A DNA stretch of 64,000 bases from Endozoicomonas ascidiicola (GCF_001646945.1 NZ_LUTV01000004.1:482508-546507); one strand, 5' to 3'; counted from the first letter of the stretch, positions 18,036 through 27,026 are shown. Program-made: numbers and translations. The notes: generated by a model not told the origin, from the sequence alone.

Positions 18036-19421
18036 AAGTATTTTCCAATCCCAAAATGAGCCTGAAAAGAGTATAAACCCATGATTTCAGGCCTTTCGCT
18101 TAAAGATGCCTTGAAACAGTGATTCTCTGGCAGACTGCAGTTGCTGGGCAGCCTCGTTATCACTCATTGATTCAGCCTTTGACTCCAATGCATGCGGCGG
18201 AGTTCCTTTCTTCAAATATTGCGTCCAGTCAGGCAAAGATTTCAGTTTTTCATAAGGTGTCATCATGTTTTCGTAAAGGTAACGTTTTCTCTCTTTGCCT
18301 TTTTCATCTGTTATCGTCTCCGGGAAAAAGCAAGGCCGGTGAAAATTGATGTAAGGTGTCAGGTAATTTTTGTTAAACGCATTCACTTCTGCAGCATGAT
18401 GTTGCGGTATATGAGCATAGCCCAACATTTTTCTGATGATGGCTCCGTTTTTTGATTCAACAAGTGCATTGTCGTTTGTTTTTCGTGATCTGGATTTTGT
18501 GAATTTTATGTAGCGGCTATCCAATAAACTTGCCACCGGATAGTTGATGTACTCAGAGCCGTTATCGGAGTGAAAACCCTGTATTTTAAAGGGAAAAGTC
18601 GCCAAAAGCTCTTCGAGTACCGGTATTAGAAAGTGCTCGTTGATCCGCTCAACGGTGCAGATCACTTGAAACTGAGTAACTTCATCCACCGCATTAATAT
18701 GGTAAAGCCCTTTGACCTTATCCTTATCACCCTGATGTACTGTATCAATTCTGATATAACCGGGTTGACCATTGGGTCGCGGTTTGCGTCGAGTACCAAT
18801 AGCACGATTTACAGGTCGGGTGACGTTTTTATGCAGGCGAACTGTCTGATAAGTCTTTGACTGCCGCAGGTTGTAGAGGTGCGAAACAGAGATGCCAGCC
18901 AGTCGCTTATAGCGACCATCTCCACGTTGATATGCTCGCTCACAGATCTTCTTTATTGCAGGCCCATTCAGGCCATTATGAAGTCGGTCAGTCTCGGCAA
19001 GAAGGCGAATGTCAGCCTTGGAATACTTTGTCTCAAACCCCTTCGTTGTCCGTTGTTTGCGCTTGAGAAGCCCCAGATTCAGGTATTCTTTAATTAGCCG
19101 GGTTATTTGCGCCCTGGAATAGCCTGAAGCGACGATCAGATAGCGTTTGATCAACCCTTTCTCAGGCTTGCTCAGAGTGCGGTATCGAAAGTGATTGAGA
19201 GTGTCTGCAATCCATTGATAACACTCGTCTTTTGACTTCCAACCAGGCTGTATCTGCGGTGTAGCCTGAAGCAGCTCCTCCACCTGCTGGAGCGATTTGA
19301 TGAGCCGTGTGTCCATTATGATTTTCATCCAGTAATTTTGGACGAAAGATCAGAAATCACAGGCTCATTTCATTTTGGAAACAAGGGCTCCGTTCAGGCT
19401 CATTTCATATTGGAAGAGACT
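18036..19421. mobile_element. Insertion sequence (1386 bp) inside the Lrp/AsnC gene
   Basis: Boundaries are set by a CGAT direct repeat (18032-18035 and 19422-19425) and by imperfect terminal inverted repeats sharing agtNtNttccaat and then aaatgagcctgaa. It carries one minus-strand DDE transposase. The right end holds a second, inner copy of the terminal motif (caggctcatttcattttgg at 19360, outer copy at 19395, 35 bases apart). I cannot assign the family with confidence; the transposase is of the rve/IS481-like integrase-core type. Confidence 0.9.
18087..19328 (-). CDS. Transposase, DDE integrase-core (rve) type
   Basis: A 413-residue transposase. The N-terminal half has helix-turn-helix features (SGYSRAQITRLIKEYLNLG). 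The catalytic core shows the three acidic residues: D in IRIDTVHQGD, D in GFHSDNGSEYIN and E in NALVESKNGAII. The C-terminus is variable and basic. It appears intact, so the element may still be active. IS481-like and related rve families are possible assignments. It lies inside an IS with matching ends. Confidence 0.9.
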   Translation of the reverse strand: MKIIMDTRLIKSLQQVEELLQATPQIQPGWKSKDECYQWIADTLNHFRYRTLSKPEKGLIKRYLIVASGYSRAQITRLIKEYLNLGLLKRKQRTTKGFETKYSKADIRLLAETDRLHNGLNGPAIKKICERAYQRGDGRYKRLAGISVSHLYNLRQSKTYQTVRLHKNVTRPVNRAIGTRRKPRPNGQPGYIRIDTVHQGDKDKVKGLYHINAVDEVTQFQVICTVERINEHFLIPVLEELLATFPFKIQGFHSDNGSEYINYPVASLLDSRYIKFTKSRSRKTNDNALVESKNGAIIRKMLGYAHIPQHHAAEVNAFNKNYLTPYINFHRPCFFPETITDEKGKERKRYLYENMMTPYEKLKSLPDWTQYLKKGTPPHALESKAESMSDNEAAQQLQSARESLFQGIFKRKA

Positions 19422-19675
19422 CGATACTGCAAATTATTTTAAACAGGCTATTATCAATTTCGCGCCGGTATTGGAGTGTCATGCCATCACCGGCAGTGAC
19501 GGCGATTACCTGCTCAAAGTCGTGGCAAAAAATCAGCAGGCTCTATCGCACTTCCTGATGGAAGAGCTGATGAAAATACCCGGTGTTAGCCAGCTTAAAA
19601 CCGCAATGACGCTTTCAGTGATAAAATCAACAACAGAGTTGCCACTGGGAATCTAGATAGATTATGGAGTTTCCA

Positions 19676-20428
19676 ATGAAGTTCACCCTGCTCGGCACAG
19701 GCAGCGTTAAAGGGTGTCCCGTGTATGGTTGTGACTGCCCTGCCTGTATCAATACGCTGATGAATCCTTTTCTGACCCGGCGACCGGCCTCTGCGACCCT
19801 TGAGTCCGAAGGCGAGTTGATTCTCATTGACGCCGGTCTGACCGATCTTGAAGACCGCTTTCCCGCGGGTACTTTACGACAGATTCTGCTCACTCACTAT
19901 CATATGGATCATATTGCCGGGTTGTTCAGCCTGAGATGGGGCAGTGCCCTTAACATTCCGGTCTATGGACCAGACTGTGATGATGCCCCTGTTGAGTTAA
20001 TCAAACACACCGGCATTCTGGATTTCACACAGTCAATAACACCTTTTTCCCGCTTTCTGTCCGCTGGCATTGAGATCACACCGTTGCCTCTGAAACATTC
20101 CCGTCCAACCTATGGATACCAATTTCGACGAAATAGAAAAAACGTCATCTACCTAACAGACACCCTTGGGTTGCCTGATGATACATTGACTTATTTAGCC
20201 CGCGACTCTATCGATGTGATGATCATTGATTGCAGTTATCCGCCTAATCTGGAAAATTACCCCGGTGCCCATAACAATCTCACCGATGTCATTCATCTCC
20301 ACGAAGCTATTCATCCAACAAAAACCATTCTGACCCACATAGGCCATGAGATGGATCACTGGATGAACACCAACACACTCCCGGAAAATATTGAGCCCGG
20401 CCATGACGGTATGGTGATTATGGTTTAA
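19676..20428 (+). CDS. phnP: PhnP-type metallo-beta-lactamase-fold phosphodiesterase
   Basis: About 250 residues. PhnP hydrolyses phosphoribosyl cyclic phosphate in carbon-phosphorus lyase metabolism and also acts on other cyclic phosphodiesters. The N-terminus LLGTGSVKGCPVYGCDCPAC has the Cys cluster that binds a structural zinc in PhnP. The metal motif is THYHMDHIAG, with DAGLTDL before it and THIGHEMD near the end. The ATG at 19676 has GGAG six bases upstream and is preferred over 19664. No phn lyase genes are nearby, so the role here may be a stand-alone cyclic phosphodiesterase. Confidence 0.85.
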   Translation: MKFTLLGTGSVKGCPVYGCDCPACINTLMNPFLTRRPASATLESEGELILIDAGLTDLEDRFPAGTLRQILLTHYHMDHIAGLFSLRWGSALNIPVYGPDCDDAPVELIKHTGILDFTQSITPFSRFLSAGIEITPLPLKHSRPTYGYQFRRNRKNVIYLTDTLGLPDDTLTYLARDSIDVMIIDCSYPPNLENYPGAHNNLTDVIHLHEAIHPTKTILTHIGHEMDHWMNTNTLPENIEPGHDGMVIMV

Positions 20429-20512
20429 AAAACCCGCTTCAGAGCAAACCATCCAATCTCCGACTATGATGATTCCTTAATCCTATTGTTAATCATTGAG
20501 AGTAATCGTTAG

Positions 20513-21082
20513 ATGTCCGAATACACAGAACTCATGGGTGAACTTCTGGAGCTGGGTGCCAGCGCCAATCCGGCGCTGCCTTTTACCGCTTGCATATTGG
20601 ATGCCTCCGGCCAAATTCTGGTCACCGCTTGTAACGCCAGCCACATCAGTCCGCTTTATAGTGCAGAAGGGCTTGCCCTTCACTCTCTGGCCAGTGAGTT
20701 TGATTGTCGAGACCAACAACCTCTGACCTTGCTGACGACAGCAGAGCCAGATGTTTTAAGTTTGATGGCCATATATCGTGCCAGACGTCAGGGCATCAAC
20801 ATTAATCAAATCGTCTACGCCGTGCCTCGTGCAAAACTGAAAACGCTGTGGCCAGATGACCCTAGCCAGAGTCTTGAGGAAGGTTTGAAACGGTTTCCTG
20901 AAAGCTTTAGAAGCTCAATGTCTATTGAAGGCGGCGAGCTGGCTGATGAGTGTTTCGATGCGTTCGAAGAAGGAAAAATGCTAACCGATAAAGGTGAGGC
21001 ACCACTAAAAAGTCTGGATATTGACCAGTACTGGATGACCGGAGACTGGTTATTGGATGATTGGGAAGATTTTGAAGAGTAA
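20513..21082 (+). CDS. Apparent catalytically degenerate cytidine/guanine deaminase-fold protein
   Basis: 189 residues. The pattern of a CDA-superfamily deaminase can be followed: DASGQILVTACNASH (strand and loop), YSAEGLALHSL where active enzymes have HAE, and TTAEPDVLSLMAI where they have EPCPMC. The three zinc ligands are changed to Ser50, Asp80 and Ser83, while the proton-shuttle Glu52 remains. The protein therefore probably cannot bind zinc and may be a pseudoenzyme. An acidic tail (residues about 125-189, ending WLLDDWEDFEE) follows the domain. It lies 84 bases after phnP in the same direction. The family resemblance is by eye and the function is unknown. Confidence 0.6.
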   Translation: MSEYTELMGELLELGASANPALPFTACILDASGQILVTACNASHISPLYSAEGLALHSLASEFDCRDQQPLTLLTTAEPDVLSLMAIYRARRQGININQIVYAVPRAKLKTLWPDDPSQSLEEGLKRFPESFRSSMSIEGGELADECFDAFEEGKMLTDKGEAPLKSLDIDQYWMTGDWLLDDWEDFEE

Positions 21083-21112
21083 TGTTTGAATCTATCATCA
21101 ACCAACCTTAAA

Positions 21113-21137
21113 GGCAGAAGACAGTGACGCTTCTGCC
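21113..21137 (+). terminator. Hairpin after the deaminase-fold gene
   Basis: A perfect 8-bp stem, GGCAGAAG with CTTCTGCC, and a 9-base loop lie 30 bases after the stop. It is not followed by a T-run, so it may be a weak or Rho-assisted terminator. Confidence 0.45.
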
Positions 21138-21473
21138 ACTCACTTTCTGATAACAACACCGCCCGAGAAGCACGCCATAAAACTGTGATCACCCACGCTG
21201 GGCAATCACTTTTAAAGAGAAACGTCAATGCCCAACCCCACGTAAAGGCCTGTTTTAAGAGCGCTTAACCACTCATCCTTGATACAAACCATCAATCAAA
21301 CCAAAGAAAACAGGCACAAAATAACAATTTGTCTCTACGCCAATAGATTCAATATCTACAGGGAAGTGCCCCATAACTCGCCCACTTTGACGCCATGACT
21401 ATATTTTCAATACAGATTCAGATTTGCTCTCTGTTGGAGAGAAAGCACTTTTGAACCACCTTGCGAATTTCTC
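21138..21473. other. 336-base non-coding stretch
   Basis: I see no supported gene here on either strand. A possible promoter for the downstream secreted protein starts with TTGACG at 21387, but no good -10 hexamer stands at the right distance. Nothing resembling an RNA gene was recognised. Confidence 0.4.
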
Positions 21474-21489
21474 ATGTGCATTTGCACAT
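21474..21489. promoter_or_regulatory. Perfect 16-bp palindrome upstream of a small secreted protein gene
   Basis: ATGTGCA-TT-TGCACAT lies 25 bases before the ATG at 21515. It could be an operator or a leader hairpin close to the ribosome-binding site. No known consensus is assigned. Confidence 0.45.
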
Positions 21490-21514
21490 TTATGGAAGAA
21501 ACTGGAGAGCACCT

Positions 21515-21826
21515 ATGAAAGCTATTAAACAACTCTTTTCCGCTATTGCCATTGCCAGCGTTTCACTGTCTGCCATTGCAGATCTGGAACTGCGTGTTGA
21601 CCGCCCTGATCATGACCTGACAGCCAGAGTTTATATGGATAATAAACCGGTTAAAGGCGCGACCGTTGTTGTTCACAGAGACAATGGTTTTAATCAGGAA
21701 ATGACCACAGATGATATGGGACGCGCAAACTTCACCAGCCTGGTTGGTTATGGCCCGGTAACTATCAAAGCTTCAAAAGATGGTCAGGACAGCAATGCCC
21801 GTTTTGTCTTTCTTAATATGAAATAA
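21515..21826 (+). CDS. Small secreted protein with an Ig-like/carboxypeptidase-regulatory-like fold (predicted)
   Basis: 103 residues. Residues 1-21 form a signal peptide (MKAIKQLFSAIAIASVSLSAIA, cut near ADLE). The mature part, about 82 residues, is beta-rich: ARVYMDNKPVKGATVVVHRDNG, then TTDDMGRANFTSLVGYGPVTIKA. This is the pattern of small beta-sandwich domains like the carboxypeptidase regulatory domain (PVxGAxVxV...TDxxGxAxF). It has no Cys. GGAG stands eight bases before the ATG at 21515. A longer frame from 21461 would place the signal peptide internally. The stop lies in a 13-bp tandem repeat. Function is unknown; a role in the envelope is inferred from export only. Confidence 0.7.
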   Translation: MKAIKQLFSAIAIASVSLSAIADLELRVDRPDHDLTARVYMDNKPVKGATVVVHRDNGFNQEMTTDDMGRANFTSLVGYGPVTIKASKDGQDSNARFVFLNMK

Positions 21827-21854
21827 ATATATGAAATAAATATATGAAATAAAT
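21818..21854. repeat. 13-bp tandem repeat spanning a stop codon
   Basis: Three near-perfect copies of ATGAAATAAATAT start at 21818, 21831 and 21844. The first contains the last two codons and the stop of the small secreted protein gene, so each repeat restates Met-Lys-stop. Confidence 0.85.
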
Positions 21855-21863
21855 GGTTGAATG

Positions 21864-21888
21864 CCGGTCGACTCATGGCGACCGGTTT
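21864..21888. terminator. Hairpin between convergent genes
   Basis: A perfect 7-bp stem, CCGGTCG (21864-21870) with CGACCGG (21879-21885), has an 8-base loop and is followed by TTT. It stands between the secreted-protein gene and fghA and could serve the plus-strand gene. Confidence 0.55.
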
Positions 21889-21912
21889 CCCAAACTACCG
21901 GCCTCTATACCT

Positions 21913-22761
21913 TCAACTGTCACTCATCAAATAACGAGAATGAAACGCAAGATGATCGGCAATAAAGGTGCTAATAAAGTAATACGAGTGGTCATACCCT
22001 TCTTGCATCCTTAGCTCCAAAGGATAACCCGTTGTCTTAGCGGCAGACTGCAGTGCCTCCGGACGTAACTGCTCAGCAAGAAACTGATCGGCACTTCCCT
22101 GATCGACGAGTGCCGGCACTTTTGCATCAGACGACAACATTAACTCCGTTGCATCGTATTGCCGCCAAAGCTGTTCATCATCACCCAGATAGTTTGCAAA
22201 CGCTTTTTGCCCCCATGGGCAATTGATGGGATTGCTGATAGGGCTGAATGCTGACACCGATGCGTAACGTTCCGGGTTTTTCAGGGCAATAGTCAGAGCG
22301 CCATGGCCACCCATCGAGTGGCCTGAAATACTTCTTTTTTCAGATACCGGGAAATTAGCTTCGATTAACCCAGGCAGCTCAGAAACAACATAGTCGTACA
22401 TCCGATAATGTTTATCCCATGGCGAACGCACAGCATTCAAATAAAATCCTGCTCCCAACCCAAGATCATAAGCACCGTCAGGATCGTCTGCCACATCTTC
22501 ACCACGTGGGCTGGTGTCCGGTGCAACCAGGGCAACCCCTAACTCAGCCGCTATCCGTTGAGCACCGGCTTTCTGCATAAAATTCTCATCCGTGCATGTC
22601 AGCCCAGACAACCAATAAACGACAGAAACCGGATTTCTTTCTGCTTGAGGCGGCAAATAGATCGCAAACCGCATATTGCAGTTCAATACATCAGAGTGAT
22701 GTTGATACTGCTCATGACGCCCACCAAAGGCTTTATTAGCACTGACTGTTTCAAGAGCCAT
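21913..22761 (-). CDS. fghA: S-formylglutathione hydrolase
   Basis: About 282 residues of the esterase D family. It hydrolyses S-formylglutathione to formate and glutathione, the second step of formaldehyde detoxification. The nucleophile Ser is in SGHSMGGHGAL, with WLSGLTCTDENFM upstream and the catalytic His in YDHSYYFI. The ATG at 22761 has AAGGA eight bases upstream and is preferred to the start at 22797. It follows adhC by 57 bases in the same direction, the usual pairing. Confidence 0.96.
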   Translation of the reverse strand: MALETVSANKAFGGRHEQYQHHSDVLNCNMRFAIYLPPQAERNPVSVVYWLSGLTCTDENFMQKAGAQRIAAELGVALVAPDTSPRGEDVADDPDGAYDLGLGAGFYLNAVRSPWDKHYRMYDYVVSELPGLIEANFPVSEKRSISGHSMGGHGALTIALKNPERYASVSAFSPISNPINCPWGQKAFANYLGDDEQLWRQYDATELMLSSDAKVPALVDQGSADQFLAEQLRPEALQSAAKTTGYPLELRMQEGYDHSYYFISTFIADHLAFHSRYLMSDS

Positions 22762-22818
22762 TGACGCATCCTTTTTAGAAGCCCTGCTGAGTGGCAAGGC
22801 TAATCACCAATACAATAA

Positions 22819-23976
<1,158 letters not shown>

Positions 23977-24043
23977 TCACAACACTCGTCACATAAATCA
24001 TAGTTTATTTATTCACGGACAGATGATAATACCCTAAAATTGA

Positions 24044-25419
24044 GGCTCTTCAGGGGTATCTGTGGGTAAAAATGAGCTAATTTGAAGAAAAAAGCACCAG
24101 CGATCGATTTCTGATAGATTTTTTTGTTTGCAGACAAAAAACAATAAGAAACGTCGCTGATGCTGATAAAAACTATCCTCAATAAAGTTCATAAACTCAA
24201 GTCATTTGTTTATCAGGATGTAAAACTCGGCTTCCATCAAGGCTCTGAAGTCTTCGATGTGACAGTCGTTCCCCGCAAGAATGGTCACGCTATCTGTTCA
24301 GGCTGCCACAACCCAGCACCGGGTTACGATCGCCTTGCTGAACGACGCTTCGAGTTTGTTCCTCTCTGGGGAATCAGAGTTTTCCTGATTTACAGAATGC
24401 GCCGCGTTCAATGTAAGACATGTGGCGTAAAGGTTGAGCAGGTTCCATGGGCAGAAGGTAAAAAAGAACTGACCAAAGTGTACATGCAGTTTCTCGCAGG
24501 CTGGGCTCGAAAACTCTCCTGGAAGGAAGTTGCCAAGACGTTTAATACTTCATGGGAGAAGGTATTTCATTCAGTCGAGTACATTGTTGAATGGGGCAAA
24601 GCCCATCGGGTGCTCGATAATATTGAGGCCATAGGTGTTGACGAAGTGGCGTATCAGCTGGGGCATAAATACCTGACAGTGGTTTATCAGATTGATCGGG
24701 AGTGTACACGACTACTGTGGATTGGCGAGGAACGCACAGAAGCCACTATCCGCCAGTTTTTCACGTTTTTGGGTGCAGAGCGTTGCCAGCGATTAAAGTA
24801 TGTTTGCTCTGATATGTGGAAGCCTTATGTGAAGGCTATTGCGGAATTTGCGGGGCAAGCTCTGCATATTCTTGATCGTTTTCACATCGTGGCGATGTTA
24901 AATAAAGCCATCGATGAAGTCAGGGCTTCGGAGCACAAACAGCTTCAGGCTGACGGTTATGAGCCTGTTTTGAAAAAGTCTCGCTGGTGCCTTCTGAAGC
25001 GGAAAGAGAACCTGACTGAGAAAGAAGAAGTCAAGTTAAGCACAGTGCTGCAATACAACCTCAAAAGTGTCAGAGCGTACCTGCTTAAGGAAGAGTTTCA
25101 GGTGTTCTGGGATTACGTGTCGTCACATTGGGCTGGAAAATATCTGGATCGTTGGTGTAAAAGAGTGATGCGATCAAAGTTAGAACCGATGAAGAAGGTT
25201 GCCAAAACAGTTCGACGACACAGACCACTTATCCTGAATTGGTTCAGAGCTAAAAAGGCGTATTCAAGCGGTATAGTTGAGGGTCTGAACACCAAGATAA
25301 AACTCACTACGAGAAAATCTTACGGTTTCAGAACCTACAGATGCGCGGAAATTGCGTTATACCATGCACTTGGCAAGCTACCTGAACCAGAAATTGCCCA
25401 CAGATTTTACTGACGAGGC
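24044..25419. mobile_element. ISL3 family insertion sequence (about 1376 bp)
   Basis: The ends are inverted repeats of about 23 bp: left ggctcttcag...atctgtggg from 24044, right ending ...cagattttactgacgaggc at 25419, about 18 of 23 matching. GGCTCTT is a typical ISL3 end. The flanking 8-mers aaaattga and ataattac match at only five positions, so an 8-bp target duplication is decayed or my ends are off. The insertion lies between adhC and nudC, its right end reaching the nudC stop codon. Confidence 0.82.
24160..25413 (+). CDS. ISL3 family transposase
   Basis: A 417-residue transposase with an N-terminal zinc-finger-like region (CSGCHNPAPGYDRL, CKTCGVKVEQVPW), a helix-turn-helix (SWKEVAKTFNTSWEKV), and the ISL3 DDE core: D in AIGVDEVAYQ, D in CSDMWKPY followed by ILDRFHIVAML, and E in SSGIVEGLNTKIKL. 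The frame is intact and full length, so the element may be mobile. Confidence 0.95.
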   Translation: MLIKTILNKVHKLKSFVYQDVKLGFHQGSEVFDVTVVPRKNGHAICSGCHNPAPGYDRLAERRFEFVPLWGIRVFLIYRMRRVQCKTCGVKVEQVPWAEGKKELTKVYMQFLAGWARKLSWKEVAKTFNTSWEKVFHSVEYIVEWGKAHRVLDNIEAIGVDEVAYQLGHKYLTVVYQIDRECTRLLWIGEERTEATIRQFFTFLGAERCQRLKYVCSDMWKPYVKAIAEFAGQALHILDRFHIVAMLNKAIDEVRASEHKQLQADGYEPVLKKSRWCLLKRKENLTEKEEVKLSTVLQYNLKSVRAYLLKEEFQVFWDYVSSHWAGKYLDRWCKRVMRSKLEPMKKVAKTVRRHRPLILNWFRAKKAYSSGIVEGLNTKIKLTTRKSYGFRTYRCAEIALYHALGKLPEPEIAHRFY

Positions 25420-25426
25420 ATAATTA

Positions 25427-26230
25427 CTAAAGATCAATCAGCTGACGGGATATAGTGAATTCCGGCGGGAGTTCCGGCAAGTGATCCTTATGAAACCACC
25501 CTGCAAAACAAAGCTCTTCATTATCTATCTCAAGTTCCCCGGATTCATACTCTGCATGAAACCCCATCATTAATGAGTGTGGAAAAGGCCAGCTCTGGCT
25601 GAAACAGTACTGAATATTGCGAACTTTAATCCCTGTCTCTTCCATCAGCTCACGACTAACAGCCATTTCCGCACCTTCACCTGGTTCAACAAAGCCTGCC
25701 ACTACCGTGTGCATCGTTGATGTTTTTCCATGACGGTTATGTTGAACCAAAAGATACTCGTCGCCTTTTTTGACGACCACAATGACACAAGGAGAAATTC
25801 TGGGGTAAGCATGATGACCACAATCAGGGCAGACCATTGCCCATTCACCCGCTTCAGCCATGTTCTCTGTGCCGCAGTATCCACAGAAACGATGCTCTTT
25901 TCTTGAAGTCAGAATCTGTAAGCCATGGCTCAATAACCCAAAAGTTGTTTCACTGGTCATCGTCAGCAACTGTCTCGGACTGATGACCTCGTACCCTTCT
26001 GGTAGATAACGCAGCTCGGCAAACCCGATAACGGTACTATCAAGATGACCAACAACTATTGCCTGAGAGGTTTCATAACCAGTGAACTCTTCCCTGCCCC
26101 AAAGCCATGAGTTTGTGCTGCTTAGTACTATCTGACCTTCAAAGAGAACAAGAAACTGCTCAGCCTTGAGCTCGGGGCCATAACCCATGAGGGGGAAATA
26201 GGAAACAGACTCGGGTAAATCCGCAATCAC
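25427..26230 (-). CDS. nudC: NAD+ diphosphatase / RNA NAD-decapping Nudix hydrolase
   Basis: 267 residues. It hydrolyses NAD(H) to NMN and AMP and removes 5'-NAD caps from RNA. A zinc ribbon is present (FCGYCG...CPDCGHHAYPR). The Nudix box fits GX5EX7REUXEEXGU: GFVEPGEGAEMAVSRELMEE plus TG. The GTG start at 26230 has a perfect AAGGAG site. The ISL3 element ends at or just inside its stop codon region, but the C-terminus looks complete. Confidence 0.95.
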   Translation of the reverse strand: MIADLPESVSYFPLMGYGPELKAEQFLVLFEGQIVLSSTNSWLWGREEFTGYETSQAIVVGHLDSTVIGFAELRYLPEGYEVISPRQLLTMTSETTFGLLSHGLQILTSRKEHRFCGYCGTENMAEAGEWAMVCPDCGHHAYPRISPCVIVVVKKGDEYLLVQHNRHGKTSTMHTVVAGFVEPGEGAEMAVSRELMEETGIKVRNIQYCFSQSWPFPHSLMMGFHAEYESGELEIDNEELCFAGWFHKDHLPELPPEFTISRQLIDL

Positions 26231-26275
26231 GGTAACTCCTTGTAAACTGCAAGCTGTAAACTAAACGCTGAAGAC

Positions 26276-27001
26276 TCAGTTGGCAGGCTTGTCCGCAAGC
26301 CAAAGACAATTACCCGATTGTTTCTGAATATAATCCAGCTTTCTTTTATGGTGAGCCAGTTCATCTTCGCCAGCAGATATCACCTTCAATGCCGGACGAT
26401 CATTGGGAAGCCTGCGAATCTGACTTCCACCGTCATCATCACCATCACTGTCATCATCGCCGCCAGCAAGCAGTAGAGCTCTCTGACCACCGGTCATCGT
26501 CAGGTAGACTTCAGCGAGAATTTCGGAGTCCAGCAGCGCTCCGTGAAGCGTACGGGATGAGTTATCTATGAAGTAACGCTTACACAACGCATCCAGATTA
26601 TTCTTCTGCCCCGGATGTTTCTTTCGAGCAAGCGCCAGCGTATCGATAACGCCACAAACGGTTTCTACTTTTGGAAAGCCCTGACGCAGCAAAGCAAATT
26701 CATGGTTGATAAAGCCAATATCAAACGCTGCGTTATGGATCACCAGTTCAGCGCCCTGGATAAACTCCAGAAACTCCTGAGCAATGGTTTTAAATACGGG
26801 TTTATCAGCCAAGTATTCATTGGTGATGCCGTGTACGTCGATGGCTTCCTGTTCCACCACCCGTTCCGGGTTGATGTATACGTGGTAATGATTGCCCGTG
26901 AGCTTACGGTCAATCATTTCAACACAACCAATCTCGATGATTCGATGCCCCTGTTTGGGGTCGATACCGGTGGTTTCTGTATCCAGAATAATTTGACGCA
27001 T
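26276..27001 (-). CDS. dnaQ: DNA polymerase III epsilon subunit (3'-5' exonuclease)
   Basis: 241 residues. It is the proofreading subunit of the replicative polymerase. Exo I: ILDTETTGIDP. Exo II: IHNAAFDIGFINHEF. Exo III region: HGALLDSEILAEVY with catalytic His and Asp. After about residue 180 a Gly/Asp linker (GGDDDSDGDDDGG) leads to the C-terminal segment (AHHKRKLDYIQKQSGNCLW) that binds the alpha subunit. The linker is acidic, where E. coli has a Gln-rich one. It follows rnhA by 25 bases. Confidence 0.96.
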   Translation of the reverse strand: MRQIILDTETTGIDPKQGHRIIEIGCVEMIDRKLTGNHYHVYINPERVVEQEAIDVHGITNEYLADKPVFKTIAQEFLEFIQGAELVIHNAAFDIGFINHEFALLRQGFPKVETVCGVIDTLALARKKHPGQKNNLDALCKRYFIDNSSRTLHGALLDSEILAEVYLTMTGGQRALLLAGGDDDSDGDDDGGSQIRRLPNDRPALKVISAGEDELAHHKRKLDYIQKQSGNCLWLADKPAN

Positions 27002-27026
27002 GGATTAACGATTCCTGCTCAGTATT

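Larger units (their letters stand above)
17790..19656 (+). pseudogene. Lrp/AsnC family regulator, disrupted by an IS
   Basis: Exon-like parts 17790-18035 and 19426-19656. Removing 18036-19425 (the IS and one copy of CGAT) restores one 158-residue frame, the usual Lrp/AsnC length. The N-terminal HTH is intact (DAFDLKLLSELQQ...SSSQCSRRIARLKENGYI). The restored RAM/ACT-like domain reads VRLNNHSSD-TANYFKQAI...CHAITGSDGDYLLKV. An AAGGAG site precedes the ATG. As it stands, translation would run into the IS and stop at 18059, giving an HTH with no effector or oligomerisation domain. It probably regulated the divergent hpd-phhA operon. Confidence 0.92.

Noticed and set aside
18060..19374. Reading the two Lrp pieces as independent small genes
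   Set aside because: The CGAT duplication and exact frame restoration show one interrupted gene.
21113..21137. Possible riboswitch or small RNA in the 21.1-21.5 kb gap
   Set aside because: Only a simple hairpin after a gene and an isolated palindrome are visible; no conserved aptamer layout recognised.
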